Shown here: piece after piece, positions 12,001 through 22,958 of the stretch
How positions within the stretch are numbered: position 1 is the stretch's first letter
Layout of the letters: the number at the start of each line of letters is the position of its first letter
Made by a program: the position numbers and the translations under genes
From: Punica granatum
Taxonomy: Eukaryota; Streptophyta; Magnoliopsida; Myrtales; Lythraceae
Length of the DNA stretch: 64,000 bases
NCBI RefSeq assembly: GCF_007655135.1
Contig: NC_045134.1
Span: 10,188,982 to 10,252,981, forward strand
Direction of reading: 5' to 3'
The notes under the pieces: generated by a model
What the model saw: only the letters and a program-made list of their open reading frames with translations
Told to the model about the DNA's origin: nothing
Databases searched by the model: none

Positions 12001-12128
12001 GCCTTATAGTTCTTGTTGTTGCTGCTCCCCATCACGTACTGTTGGTGGTGGTGCAACCTCGTCGGTGCCTGCTGGGTCCCTGGCACAGCCGCCGCGGCTG
12101 ACACCGCATGTTGCTGCTCGTACATCAT
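9062..12128 (-). CDS. plant intracellular Ras-group-related LRR protein (PIRL6/PIRL8 type), 3 exons
   Basis: Exons, in coding order: 12128-11838, 10030-9861 and 9746-9062. Introns are 1807 and 114 bp with GT-AG ends (CAG|gtatgt, ccaacag|AA, gcAA|gtatat, aaatag|AT) and the frame is kept, giving 381 residues, close to Arabidopsis PIRL8 by memory. Residues 1-60 are a low-complexity Ala/Gln/His/Gly leader. About nine 23-residue LRRs follow ([16 protein letters not shown] at ~63, [73 protein letters not shown]). The basic C-terminus [12 protein letters not shown] is characteristic of this subgroup. PIRLs are cytosolic LRR proteins related to animal Ras-binding SHOC2-type proteins, and some act in gametophyte development. 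The start was chosen at 12128 because the open frame upstream is only CT-microsatellite translation. The first of two adjacent ATGs is used. Confidence 0.92.
10852..10910 (+). repeat. dispersed repeat copy inside PIRL intron 1
   Basis: A 59-bp GGTATTCG...CCCACTAA block closely resembles 22402-22460 (GGTATTCGG...TCCACTAA), with the same spacing of TTCGACTAATCCA, GTCGAGCC and CACTAA words. It looks like part of an interspersed repeat. Its full extent in the intron (perhaps to ~11030) is uncertain. Confidence 0.5.
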
Positions 12129-12162
12129 CTTTGCACTGTCTGAGGATGTTCTTGGTCCCTGT

Positions 12163-12164
<2 letters not shown>

Positions 12165-12197
<33 letters not shown>
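12165..12197. repeat. GA/CT microsatellite in the PIRL leader
   Basis: Uninterrupted (GA)n on the plus strand, i.e. CT-rich in the 5' UTR of the minus-strand PIRL gene about 40 bases upstream of its ATG. A second GA-rich tract lies at ~12284-12312. CT-rich leaders and GAGA tracts are common in plant genes and can be bound by BPC/GAGA factors; that role is inference here. Confidence 0.8.
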
Positions 12198-12203
<6 letters not shown>

Positions 12204-12253
12204 AGAGAGGAAGGGGTAGCGAGAGGGTGAAGTGAAGGGGGTGCGGTGGCTTA

Positions 12254-12260
12254 ATATATA
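12254..12260 (-). promoter_or_regulatory. probable TATA box of the PIRL gene
   Basis: Minus strand reads CTTATATATTAAG, about 130 bases upstream of the ATG at 12128. Transcription would start near 12225 and give a ~100-base CT-rich leader. Confidence 0.45.
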
Positions 12261-12319
12261 AGGAGAAATGGGGGAGTGTACGGTTAGAGAGAGAGAGGAG
12301 AGAGAGAGAGAGTACCGAC

Positions 12320-12325
12320 CACGTG
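12320..12325. promoter_or_regulatory. G-box upstream of the PIRL gene
   Basis: Palindromic CACGTG (in ACCACGTGTGG) about 65 bases upstream of the predicted TATA box; a CACGTCACC element lies at ~12379-12387. G-boxes bind bZIP and bHLH factors; use here is inferred from position only. Confidence 0.4.
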
Positions 12326-12465
12326 TGGGTGTTGGTGTGAGTGAGAGTCGAAGTACGGGGCCGTGTACTTTGGGCGGACACGTCACCGGCCCCACTCGAT
12401 GATATGAAGGATGAAAAGTCAACTCTTCCTCTTTCTCTCTCGCTCCCTTCCCTGGTTTGCTGCAT

Positions 12466-13774
12466 TTGTTATGTGAGAACCGGGGGCTGCCCGCGAATCC
12501 CGGGCAGGTCTATTTCCCAGGGTTGGACCCGATCCTGCGTTCGCATTTACCCCCACCTCCTCCTCCTCCTCCTCATATGTTTGATTTTTTTTTTCCCTTT
12601 CCACTCTATATTTTTTTCAATCTTTTCGTTATTATTATTATTAGGATTAGGATTATTCCTATGCTAATTGCTGGGTCGTTTATACTGAGAATATTTTCCA
12701 CATTTTTAAGAAACTTTCAATTTGAAATATGAAAACGGTAAATTATGGAGTAAATTGCACGATTAGTACGACTTTTTTCTGAAATATCAATTTGGAATAA
12801 AAATAAAAAATTTCATAATTTGGTATAGAATTTGTTTATTTTGTAAAGTTGCTAAGAACCATCAATTATTACCGTCAATTTTGGACCGACGCCATTAACT
12901 TTTGATGACGTGCCTCTTGTTGCTTGGCTATTAACGTGATAATGTGGTATTTTTATTGAAAAAAATCATTTGTTAAAAAGTTTCAAAAAATAAATAAATA
13001 AGATAATAAAATAAAACTTAAAAATTAAAAGAGAAACATAAGCAGTGATCATAGGAAGGGGTAGGTCCATCCCTTTCGGCGATCACCCATCCAACAGAGC
13101 TCGCCGGTAGACTTAGATTTTACCGGCCGCGACCTTGATTGGGGGATGCGGTGGGCCGTCCCTACCTCCAGTAGGAAAGATCTCAGTGAAGATCTTCCTT
13201 TTAAATTGGAAAGTCTCTAATTAATTTTTTTCTTTTTTGGTTAAATCCAGTATTCTACTTTTAATTGGAAAATATCCAAATATTACTAGATGTAAGTTTG
13301 ATATCTTACTAATAATAACCTTGTATAATCTTATGATTGGTCAGTACATGTATAGTTTTTTTATGGTATGAGTCTTTTTATATCATACTGTATAACCAAG
13401 TTTTTGTTTGAAATATCTAATTACCTATACTGCACAAGAAAATAAATAATAACATATGGTAACGTAGTAAATATATCATTCAAGTCTCAAACTCCACTTG
13501 AAAATACTCAGTCTTAAATTTGCAATATTTCTAAATTTTTTTTAAAAAATAAATTTTTAAAAAGGAGAAAAAAGTTAAAAAATAAAATTACAAATACTTT
13601 TTTCCCCCAAAAGTAGAAAGGCCAAGTCTCTCCATCTTTCTGTGTGTTCAACTTTTAAAAAAGCGACTAAAGTTCTTCTCTTTTTTCAAGATAACCCTTA
13701 AAAATTTTCTCATTTTTCATTACCACCCTTAAAAACTTTCCCCCTTTTCCAGAAATGATTGGATAGAGGAAATG
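12466..13774. other. intergenic; no gene, GC-rich island at 13020-13230
   Basis: Contains a (CTC)n run near 12557-12575, a segment with GGAGTAAATTGCACGATTAG and ACCGTCAATTTTGGA words similar to MULE-MITE arms (12746-12880), and a GC-rich island without open frames. The segment may be a damaged transposon, but I could not match two ends. Confidence 0.4.
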
Positions 13775-15381
13775 AGTTAAATATCAATTTCATTCCCGAG
13801 ATGGAAAAATTACATCAATCGAGATCCCTCATACGAAAACTACCCTACCTTGATACTTTGTCATATCAATCGGGTCATCTGTAACATTAATTGGGTCCCC
13901 CTGTCCAATTAATCGTTAGTCTTGGACAGAAATGCATGTTGCCATCAATTTCGTTCTTCCAAACTAATTTCGCCCTGTTTTTTTTTTTTTTTAATTTCAT
14001 TTCTTTGATTCTTTTAATTGAAATTTTTTCCTTCTTTTGTCCTTTTCTCCTCTCTCTCATATGGCCACCCCTCAAAATCGTCTCTGTCTCTTTCTTAACT
14101 CCCTTCGCTCTCTCTCTCATAACTCCCCCTGAAAAAAAAAAAAAACCTTCTTCACTGGCTGACGAGGGAAAACCATAAGGAGAACGAGCGCTTACCTCGG
14201 CCCTATAACAAACTCTTACTATAGGAAGACGGAAGATGGAGGCGATTCATGACAGACGGTCACGATCGTGCTTGATAAATCAATCTCTGCAAAGCCTTTC
14301 AAAAAATTGAAGGGGAAACCTAGTAAGATGTCGGAGAAGCGAAATATACGAGATCATAAACATAGATTGCTTCTACCAATTCTTTATTCATCAAAGCTCA
14401 TCCTAATATCTATTGAGATGGTCTCCTTCCACCCATCTCCCCCCTTGTGAGCGGCTTTCCGAAGAGATAAAAATAATGAATCGTAAATGTTCTTCTTCTC
14501 TTCTTCCTCACTAATCATCTCTCTCTTAAGAAGTTAAGATTGATGAAGCTCATCAGCAAGAGCTCATGAGCTTCCCTTTGGGAGATTCTTGTGACCATCT
14601 CCTTCATCCTTCTCACCCTCATCTCCATTTCTCTCTCTCTATAGAAGCTAAAATCGATGGAGCCCAAAGCAGGAGCTCACGAACTTTTCTTTGGGAAACC
14701 ACCAAGTGAAGTTTCGTGTTGTAGTTCAATCCACTCATTCCCTTTGAGAGATTTAGCTTTTTCTCTCATTATATTCCAACCGCTAGAGAGAGAAAACTCA
14801 ATTATGGTCGTTAATGGTAGATTCTAGTATGGTTAGATTCTTTCTAAAAATTTCATATGGTTAGAGTCTTTGGATCTTAAGGAAGCTATAGGATTTTACG
14901 GCTTGTGATTTCGTTAAACGATTTGAAAGATATAGTCGTTCTAAAGTTTATAATTTGATGATAATAAATGAAATTTAAGCCAAGTTTTTCAAGTTGTTTC
15001 TTTACTTTTGACTTAACTCTTGTTTCTAAATTGTAGTTTGTTTTTCATAGAAACAAAAGTAACTCGTCGATCGGTGGTCCAAGCGAAGAGAACGAACAAC
15101 TCGAACACCATTTACAGTAGAGAGAGAGGAAGGGAGGAGACAGTGTGTAAGGAAAAAAAGAAAAAAAAAAGAATAATGAAGGGCCATTTTGATAATCAAT
15201 ACATTTGAGTCCTTAAAGAAGTTATGATGGCAAGGACAAAGGGACCAAATTGATGTGATAAAGGACCCAATTGATGTTACAAAGGATCTAACTGACAAGG
15301 GACCCAAGTGATGTAGTTTTGGTGTGAGGGACCTGATTGATGTTACTTGTCCATCTTAGGGACAAAAATGATATTTAACTC
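13775..15381. mobile_element. foldback-type DNA element, copy A (related to 26177-27410)
   Basis: About 1.6 kb. The left end GAGTTAAATATCAATTTC matches the complement of the right end GATATTTAACTC, and both arms contain ACATCAAT(C/T)...GGTCCC words. The right arm holds an array of GGACC(A/C)AATTGATGT-like repeats spaced by about 22 bp. Internal sequence around 14880-15010 is clearly related to 26870-27000 in the other copy. There is no clean target duplication: GAGGAAAT and GTGGAATA agree at only 5 of 8 positions. It has no transposase; small frames inside are not convincing. Confidence 0.65.
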
Positions 15382-15679
15382 GTGGAATAAAATGGGCGGT
15401 GGGCCTTGCTACCACCATTGTCCCCCATTGAAGTCGTGTGACTCCACCGCCCTCTCGAGGTGGCTAGCTTCTGAACTTGGCGACCTCGAGGGTGCGATAG
15501 GCAATAGGTGGTTGCAAGGAGCCCCCATTGATGGAATTATGAATATGATTTTGATGTTGATCGAATTATACTATATATGCAATGCCATCTACATGCCCTT
15601 AGGAGATTTCAAAGAAAGGAAATTTTATGCAGTGTAGCTCACAATCAATCGGTTTGTCATCGAGAGGTTTAAGATTTTA
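15382..15679. other. short spacer with GC-rich patch, no gene
   Basis: A GC-rich stretch (15390-15530) with no supported frame. It ends at the Helitron-like terminus. Confidence 0.35.
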
Positions 15680-15715
15680 CTAGGAAATTTTGCCCGCACT
15701 TCGCCATGGGATCTA
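15680..15715 (-). mobile_element. Helitron 3' terminus
   Basis: Read on the minus strand, a GC-rich GGCGAAGTGCGGGC segment is followed by AAAATTTC and CTAG, then T, which matches the Helitron rule (hairpin, then CTRR, then host T). The element would extend to higher coordinates. A 5' TC end was not located, so its length is unknown. Confidence 0.45.
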
Positions 15716-16259
15716 AAAACTGCATCAAATAATTTGAAAATAAGTTTGCAAACAAGATTAAGTAAAGAAAAACAAGAAGTATTTTAAAGCAATGAAGACA
15801 TTCACATTCTATAACTTTGTGAAAAATAAATGAACAATGGAATCATTTTTCATGGTCTTCTTATATGGGTAAAGGGAGAAAAAAAATTACTTATAACACC
15901 AAAAAGTAAGCGTATAAATATACATTATAAAAAAGATGAAATATATAAGACGAAAGCAGATTATGAGTGAAAACAAATACTATGGACAAAAAGAAAAATA
16001 TAATAACATTTATTAGGAAATATAAAGTATAAAATATATGTATATTTTTTAGAAAAAGATATAGATAGAGAGGATTCCATTAGCAAAACATACGGTGTTA
16101 ATTCCTATAGTATTAGGGGAAAAAAATGAGAATAGCCTGCATATGATAGGGACAATAATTTCATAGTGACATTATTTGTATACATATAGTAGCCGTAAAA
16201 AAATGAGAAAAATTGTGCACAATATGTAAAGTTAGATAATAGTTTGAGAAAGAAATTTT
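15716..16259. other. AT-rich sequence, no gene
   Basis: Probably the body of the Helitron whose 3' end is at 15680. No open frame of interest. Confidence 0.3.
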
Positions 16260-16324
16260 TTTTTTGAAATAACCAGTCTCAACATAACAATTAGATCATG
16301 ATCGTGAATTATCATTTTTATATG

Positions 16325-16780
16325 AAATCTTTTAGTAGGTCAACTTCACTTGAACCTAGATTAATTGGACTTAGAGGACTTTCAAATATCAAGTGGCACA
16401 CATAAAAAATAAAAGAATCACCAATTAAAAGAAACTATTTAAATCGGTGGCAAATTGAATATGTTTTATGGTTGGTTTTAGGTGAATTGACATTTGTTAT
16501 CCTTAGATAAGAGTGTTACACATAAAAATAAAAAATTCCCAAATCTAAAGAGACTATTTAAATTGGTGACAAATTGAAATAGGTTTTTGTCAATGTTGAT
16601 TTGTTTTGGGTGAATTGACGATTGTTATCCTTAGATAAGGCATTGGGTACGAATCTTGGGATTGGAGAAAATTCAAAATTGCAAGAGGCTTATCCTTTAG
16701 TAGGTCAAGCTTGATTGAACATAAATTAGTCGGATCTAGTAAACTTCCAAGTGTCAAGTGGTACACATGGAAAAAAATAT
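16325..16780. repeat. diverged direct repeats of ~110 and ~65 bp
   Basis: Two ~100-bp units (ending GTTATCCTTAGATAAG near 16510 and 16640) share AACTATTTAAAT, GGTG(G/A)CAAATTGAA and GTGAATTGAC. Two further units share TTTTAGTAGGTCAA, GAACCTAGATTA and TCAAGTGGCACACAT (16325-16405 and 16695-16770). The second motif set recurs at 53490-53565, so it is an interspersed repeat. Confidence 0.6.
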
Positions 16781-16821
16781 TTACATATTAGTACACATGG
16801 AAAAAAAATATTTACAAACTT

Positions 16822-17172
16822 AAATTTAATAAAAATTAAAAAGAGGAAAAGGAAAAGAAAAGGTTTTAATTTATCTTTGAAAAATAAAATCTATCTCCAT
16901 CTTTTTTATATTTATGCCAAATAATAATAAAAATATAAAAAGGAAAAAATCTTGAGAGTGGTACATGTCCTCTATGAACAAGAGATTTAGTTTATTTTAA
17001 ATTTAATAAAAAAGGAAAAAATTTAAAAAGGAAAAGGACAAGAAAATGTTTTAATTTATTAATGAAAAGAAAAAGAAAAAAAATATATCTCCATCATTTT
17101 TATATTTATGGCAAATAATAAAAAAAATAAAAAGGAAAAAATCGTGAGAGTGACACATGTCCTCTATGAACA
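16822..17172. repeat. two-copy tandem duplication, ~175 bp units
   Basis: Both copies contain, in order, AGGAAAAGGA(A/C)AAGAAAA, GTTTTAATTTAT, ATATCTCCATC-like, TATATTTATG(C/G)CAAATAAT, AAAAGGAAAAAATC, GAGAGTG and ACATGTCCTCTATGAACAA. No coding content. Confidence 0.7.
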
Positions 17173-17189
17173 AAGAGAAGTTGTGATCC

Positions 17190-17290
17190 TACCTCGTCAC
17201 GTGGCGTGAGGAAGCACAAATTAAATTGTATAAAATAGAGAAATTTATGATAATCACTCGAATAATTGTCATAATTATTTTTCATTGGAT
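17190..17290. repeat. dispersed repeat (second copy at 29042-29140)
   Basis: A ~90-bp block with CGTCACGTGGCGTGAGGAA, CACAAATTAAATT, AAATAGA and ATAATTGTCATAATTATTT recurs at 29042-29140 with the same order and spacing. Probably fragments of one transposon family. Confidence 0.6.
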
Positions 17291-19739
17291 AATTATTATT
17301 GGTTCTTTCTCGTCACGTCAGTGTAAGGTATACTCATTTTAAATTTTCTCATAAACAAGATATTTAGTTTATTAATATGATATGATATGATTCTTTCAAA
17401 TTTTTCGTATCCATTTATTTGTCAGTTCTCTACTTTCTTCTATAATAGCACACAGGGACCTTCTTTTTTTTTTTTTGTGAAGAGGACGTTTAGAATTTAT
17501 AAGTGCAACGGGCTGTGTGCAAGTTTAGCATTATTAATTCGAAAACTAACCCGCAACGGGAAGTTTGTCTTTGCATATAGATGTGGAGGTATGTCAAGTA
17601 TTAATTTCTTTTTCTTTTTGGGTAGAATATCATCAAGTATTAACTAAAATCGCGATTTTCTATTCACGTTATAATATCCATATATATATAAATGGCTGGC
17701 AGAATTAATTAGAGGATTCAAATAAAAGAGTGATTAGCGAATTTCTGGCGGGCTAAAATTTTCAACTTTCTGCATAAAATCTCTTACTGAGATATCTGAT
17801 GACTAGTTTAATCATTGCAAAATCATTGCTTGGTGCTATTCTATAATTCGCTCACGATCGAATATGTTTCAGAAGATAAGTTTAAAGAATCAATGGGAAG
17901 AAATAGGAATACCGATCGAACAGTTTTCTAAGAGAATGGATCTTGGAAGCATGCGTTCCATTTGTAGCATCATCGTCCGTATATGCAGAATGCAGGACTC
18001 TTCTCCGTTCGTGTATATGCAAATAATTCCACTTTGAAAAAATAAACAGAGAATTCTATATTTACAAGAGAATTGTGTATCATCATCACTTATCAATTTA
18101 AAAATTTTAAGTTGGGCATATATACAACTAGTTATAGGCTTAGTGGAAATTTATCAAATATACTGCATCTATTAAATTTGACGTTTCTTTATCTAGAACG
18201 TGAGTAATATTGCGACCTCAACCTAGTAAATAAGTATGAAAAGTCAAGATATCAGAACCGCAAATATTGAAATCTTTTATTTTATTTTTGTAAATTGCTG
18301 TCCGTCCACGGTGGAGATATTGTGCATGGCACATGGGATGTCGGCCGAGGAAGCACTTTGGTTTCATGCGACCCATTTGTCAGTTCTCATAACAGCCGTT
18401 GCGAATGTCTTTAACTTACAACAACCACTCAATCGATGATATACATATATATATACATATACATATACATATGTATTTATTAACCTCTTTGACATTAACA
18501 ATTCACTCACATTGTGATAAGAAACATAACTTATATTGAATAAAAACAAAAAGAGCCAGAGCGAAGGCTGATCCTATTAAAGGCACTGTGTTGATGCCCA
18601 TCTGGTTTGAAAAACAAAATCGATCATATATAAAATTCATTTGGTTGAATAGGATTGAACAACAACTTCCCATGTGATTGCTTTAATTTATCCAATTTTC
18701 CATCAATTAAACTAACGCATGGATTCTTCGGCCAGCAGATACATGCCAGAGAATTCAGATTCCGTAATTAGGTACGGATTTGTCGGAGTCCTTCACATGA
18801 CTCGACAAAATAACAATTAAATTAAAAAATGATGGGTTGATGAAATCCACGGGCCTCTCATGCTGCTTCTTAGCCACAACTCATGGACAGGTTCTCGAGT
18901 CCTCCTGCCTTTGTATGCAAATGGTTCGTGCATCATTAAGTCTTGATTTTACCCCCCTTAGCTCAGCAACAATAACCGAAGGTGATACCGATGTTATGCA
19001 TGTATCCAACTGATCCACTCGCCATTTTATCTCCGATGAGGCCACCAACACCGTTGGACTCGGACCTGGATTTCCTTTTTTTTTTTTGAGACAAATAACT
19101 TACTACGTATAGGAATTTAGGTTTATAGAGAACACTGTTTTGAAATTAATTACTAAGAAATTTCATGGAAAAATTTACGACATATGACTATTGTACAAAT
19201 AACTTATGGCCATACTTGAAATGATTCGTTGGATCAAAGACAACATAAAGTCGCTTAATGTGAAGTTGGGTTATTCCAAATCGGTTTCCTGGTTACTTTT
19301 GGAATTCTCTTTTTTCTTTTTTCTTTTTTGTGTATTATATATTATATAATATATTGATCTGTTCATGTATATAGCGGTTCTTATATATTTTATTAATTAA
19401 GTTGTAGCTTCTAATACAACAAATTATATAGTGTCAAACAATTGTTATATATATTGCCCCTGGGGTCGTAACGTTATCTTCTGTCAAAGACAGGGCGGCT
19501 CCCTATTAATTTTTCCATGAATATACAGACATGTCAAGTCAATATATATGCCTACAGCAAACCAAATACCACATATATATTTATTTATTCATCTATTTAT
19601 TTATTTATTAGTATATAGTCATCGGGTGAGCAGCATAGCCATCCGATACCTAGGAAGACTAATATAGATGGGAACTTGGAATTTTGAAGTATAATTGTGA
19701 AGGTAATTAATATAAATAGGAGATTGGAAGTTGATTGTA
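17291..19739. other. intergenic; no gene recognised
   Basis: AT-rich with microsatellite patches (18440-18475, TA/CA). One 40-codon stretch on the minus strand (about 18950-19073) reads like coding sequence (GVGGLIGDKMASGSVGYMHN...) but has no start, no homologue I know and a stop soon after; it is not called as a gene. Confidence 0.4.
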
Positions 19740-19767
19740 TTGAATATTATTAATATTATCAAAAGAA

Positions 19768-19862
19768 GATGTAACGTAATGGCGTCTTTTGACCTAGAAG
19801 TCGTAAGTTCGATACTTAGTGAGACTACTTATGCCATTTTATTAGTTATTTAAGATTCATTT
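19768..19862 (+). mobile_element. tRNA-derived SINE-like fragment
   Basis: A B-box-like AAGTTCGATACT lies in a context (GACCTAGAAGTCGT upstream, AGTGAGACTACTTATGCC downstream) resembling the tRNA-related part of plant Au-type SINEs. No A box of good quality, no tail and no target duplication could be fixed, so this is a fragment at best. Confidence 0.35.
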
Positions 19863-20869
19863 TTTATTGCACTAAGTCTTGGGCTTCCTTTGTAATAGAA
19901 AACAATATTGATATTTTCTTTTTTTGATTTCTATGAATAGGATTATTCTCAGTTATCAGATAGAGAATATTAGTGATCTCAAAAGGGGGAAATATGTATA
20001 TATTAAAACGGGGCAATATTGGTCCTCTGCCTGATACAAATGGCACAGCTTTCAAAGAAGACGCCTCTCTACACTATATACACAAATGTATAGTACTTTC
20101 TTTTTATAATGACCTGGTAGGGATGAAAATGCGGAAAGAAAAACAGAGGCTACGAAAAAATATATATCATATAATAAGCGAATCAGATTTGGAATTTCTT
20201 GATTTTTTTTTTTCGGGTGGAAAGAATTTTTTGATTTTAGGTCTGTGCCACTAATTAAACTTCCATTCCCTGTACTGTTTTTTTTTTTTTTTATGTATTA
20301 TGGGAGTCATTGTAATAGCTAATTTTCTCATGGCAACACTTCTCCACGGGCACTATGTACGCTTCCATACAAGTCATGTACATAAATGCGTGCGTATATC
20401 ATTCTATTTAGGGCTTTTTTTTTTTGTATTTTTCATGTCTGTGTTAATTCTTTTTTTTTTTTGCCCATAAGTCCACTCTAACAAGGATAGACAAAGAAGA
20501 AATAGAAGTTCAAGAAATCCTACGATAAGAATCGAATAAAAGAACCTATTGATTGCATTTGCATTTAAGATATCCGCTGAAGTGAATTCTCTTTCGAGTC
20601 CTTTATGGTCCATATCCTTCTCCAAATTTCATTTCTTGTTTCCCCTTTTTGTAATGATTAATACATATCAGAAGACATAATCAAATGTATGAAGTACATT
20701 AGCTTGCCGCACAGAAGTTTTCTCGAAATTTAGTGTAAGTTTTCTCTTTAGCTTCCTCTCTTTTTACAGTGATACTTGGCATGTGTTCCCACACGGATTA
20801 AGAGTATTATGTCTTATCACTTTGTACGTTGAGAAATCTTCTCGGATATTAAATTTAATATTTGTTTGG
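19863..20869. other. intergenic; no gene recognised
   Basis: AT-rich sequence with poly-T tracts (20208, 20278-20292, 20416-20424, 20451-20461). Short frames are not convincing. Confidence 0.4.
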
Positions 20870-20904
20870 AAGTGATGCAACTTATTAAACAGTGCTGAAA
20901 TAAG

Positions 20905-21133
20905 ATTTCTGAAAAATAATTATCATTTAAAAATTTAAAATGATTGAAAAAATCTATATAAAATTGTTGAAAGTAAATAGATTATTGATTAATACATAAA
21001 ACATAGATTAAATAAAATTTCTGAAAAATAATTATTAGATTCTGAAAAGTTTAAGATTTTCAAAAAAAATAATTTAAAATTACTGAAATAAACAAATTAT
21101 TGATTAATACATAAAATAGAGAATAAATAACAA
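20905..21133. repeat. two-copy tandem repeat, ~110 bp units
   Basis: Both units start ATTTCTGAAAAATAATTAT and end with ATTATTGATTAATACATAAAA followed by AGA(T/A)TAAATAA. The interior is diverged. No coding content. Confidence 0.65.
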
Positions 21134-21431
21134 TAATTTTTATAATTACCTATTAACTTATTGCAGAAAATCACGTTTGGAACTGTCAAATTAAACCCAA
21201 ATCATGGTTTTCAGAAACTTTCACGAAACACTATTTTTAACTGAAGAGAAGAAAAAAACTAAAAAAATGCTTGAGACTACCATCCTCTCAAACGAAATCT
21301 TAGAGTGAGAATGGGCGTTTAATAGGAGGCTGTACTAGTACATTCAAAATATTTTGGAAACAAGCAGTATTGTTTGTAGAAAAATTTAAAACCATGATTT
21401 TAATTAGATTAGATGTTTTTTTTTATGTGAA

Positions 21432-22394
21432 CACTACAGGAATATCAATATATTGCTACAAAATTTTTGTCACAATATGGTCATTTTTTGTCACGAAATG
21501 TTTCTAGTAACAAAAAATTTTTGTCACAAAGTTTGTTACAATAAGCTTGTCATAATAAGTTTATCTTCACAAAATAAAATTGTGATTACTAAATAATATT
21601 ACTAAAAGGATTTTTCAAATAAAAAATTTGACATTTTTGAATGATATCATAAAAAAATAAAAAATAGATATTATATTATTTAGATACCACAATTGACCGG
21701 AAAACATACGTTTGAAAAATTGAAAAATTAATGCATTCAAATCGTATTATTTGAAAAAAAAATTAAAAACTTAAGTTTATATTTTGCAGATAACAAATAT
21801 GGAAAATTAAAAAATTATGAAATTATTCTATAGATGATCACATTTTACCAGAAAGTACTTATTTATAATACAAATGATGAATTCGTGAATATTATAAATT
21901 ATTAAAAAATTAAAAAATCAAGGATGTTTCGTAAGTAAATAATAATTCCTTTTGATAAAATCATTCATCATGAGAAATTATACTATATATTGTGAAAACT
22001 AATTTGTAGCTATTAGTTGAAAAATGAGATTATCGAGACATAATACAATTGTTATGATATAACATGTTATTAGTGACACATATCTTTGTCACTGTATTAT
22101 GATATGATTTTTTGTGATAAATTTTTCACAATGAAATAATTTTGTCACAATATTACAGTTACGAATCGTAACGAATTGTCAGCCAAAGCAACTGTGACAA
22201 ACTATTGTGATAAAATCACATTTTGTCACCGTAAGTGTATTATTTATGACAAAATGAAATGACAAATTATTTTTTGTCGCGATTTGACAATTATTGTGAT
22301 AAACTTATCTTTTACCACTATATAACTGTTTCTTTTGAAAAACATTTCTTTGTGGCAAGAGATTTTGTCATAATAAATGAAATTTCTTGTAGTG
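21432..22394. mobile_element. non-autonomous CACTA (En/Spm-type) transposon
   Basis: The left end is CACTACAGGAATATC. The right end is the complement of CACTACAAGAAATTT. Flanks are GAA on both sides (21429-21431 and 22395-22397), the 3-bp duplication typical of CACTA elements. The subterminal regions hold many TTTGTCAC / GTGACAAA motifs in both orientations, as expected of transposase-binding repeats. The 963-bp interior is AT-rich with no transposase frame, so it is a deletion derivative or MITE-scale element. Confidence 0.85.
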
Positions 22395-22401
22395 GAACCA
22401 T

Positions 22402-22460
22402 GGTATTCGGAAACTTAATTGAGCCCCGACTCATCCAATTGAGCCAGATCGGTCCACTAA
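22402..22460 (+). repeat. dispersed repeat, sister of 10852-10910
   Basis: 59 bp with the same word order as the copy in PIRL intron 1. It begins just after the CACTA target duplication. Confidence 0.5.
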
Positions 22461-22958
22461 TTAGAATAGACGGTTTTAAATAGTGACTTTTACCAGCTAA
22501 TTGGTAAATGATTATAAAAAGAATTATTTGCTTATTCTTTATTTCAAACACTTAATTATTTATCACAATTTCAGCAATTTATAAGTTAATACCTCTCAGA
22601 TAGTTAATTTGTTAAAAAAATTATAATTAATTTTTAGCAATTCTATTTTTAATACCTTTCCTTAGACAACAACACTCCCAAGCCAACCCATCCCCTCCAG
22701 AATTTGTGGTGTACGGTTGGGCTGAGACGTTACCATATCTCTTTAGTTGTCAACTTTGGTAGAATTACATGACCACCGAATTGATAATTGAATAAAATCC
22801 CACACAAAACCTTCCATATCTTGCTCATGCTTTAAATGTGCTCTTTGTTATTGCAAAAGGTCAAAAGCCATCAATCCCAATGAGATTCTTTAATCGTATA
22901 TAGCCTTTTGTCATTGGCCCCATATGATAACATATCTCCTATATCACATTCATCCATA
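22461..22958. other. intergenic; no gene recognised
   Basis: AT-rich. A CCAACCCATCCCCTCCAGAA patch at ~22685-22705 has no coding support. Confidence 0.4.

Noticed and set aside
12004..12465. Overlapping minus-strand frames upstream of the PIRL start, rich in Ser-Leu repeats
   Set aside because: They are translations of the CT microsatellites in the leader and promoter; the true N-terminus is fixed by family similarity downstream.
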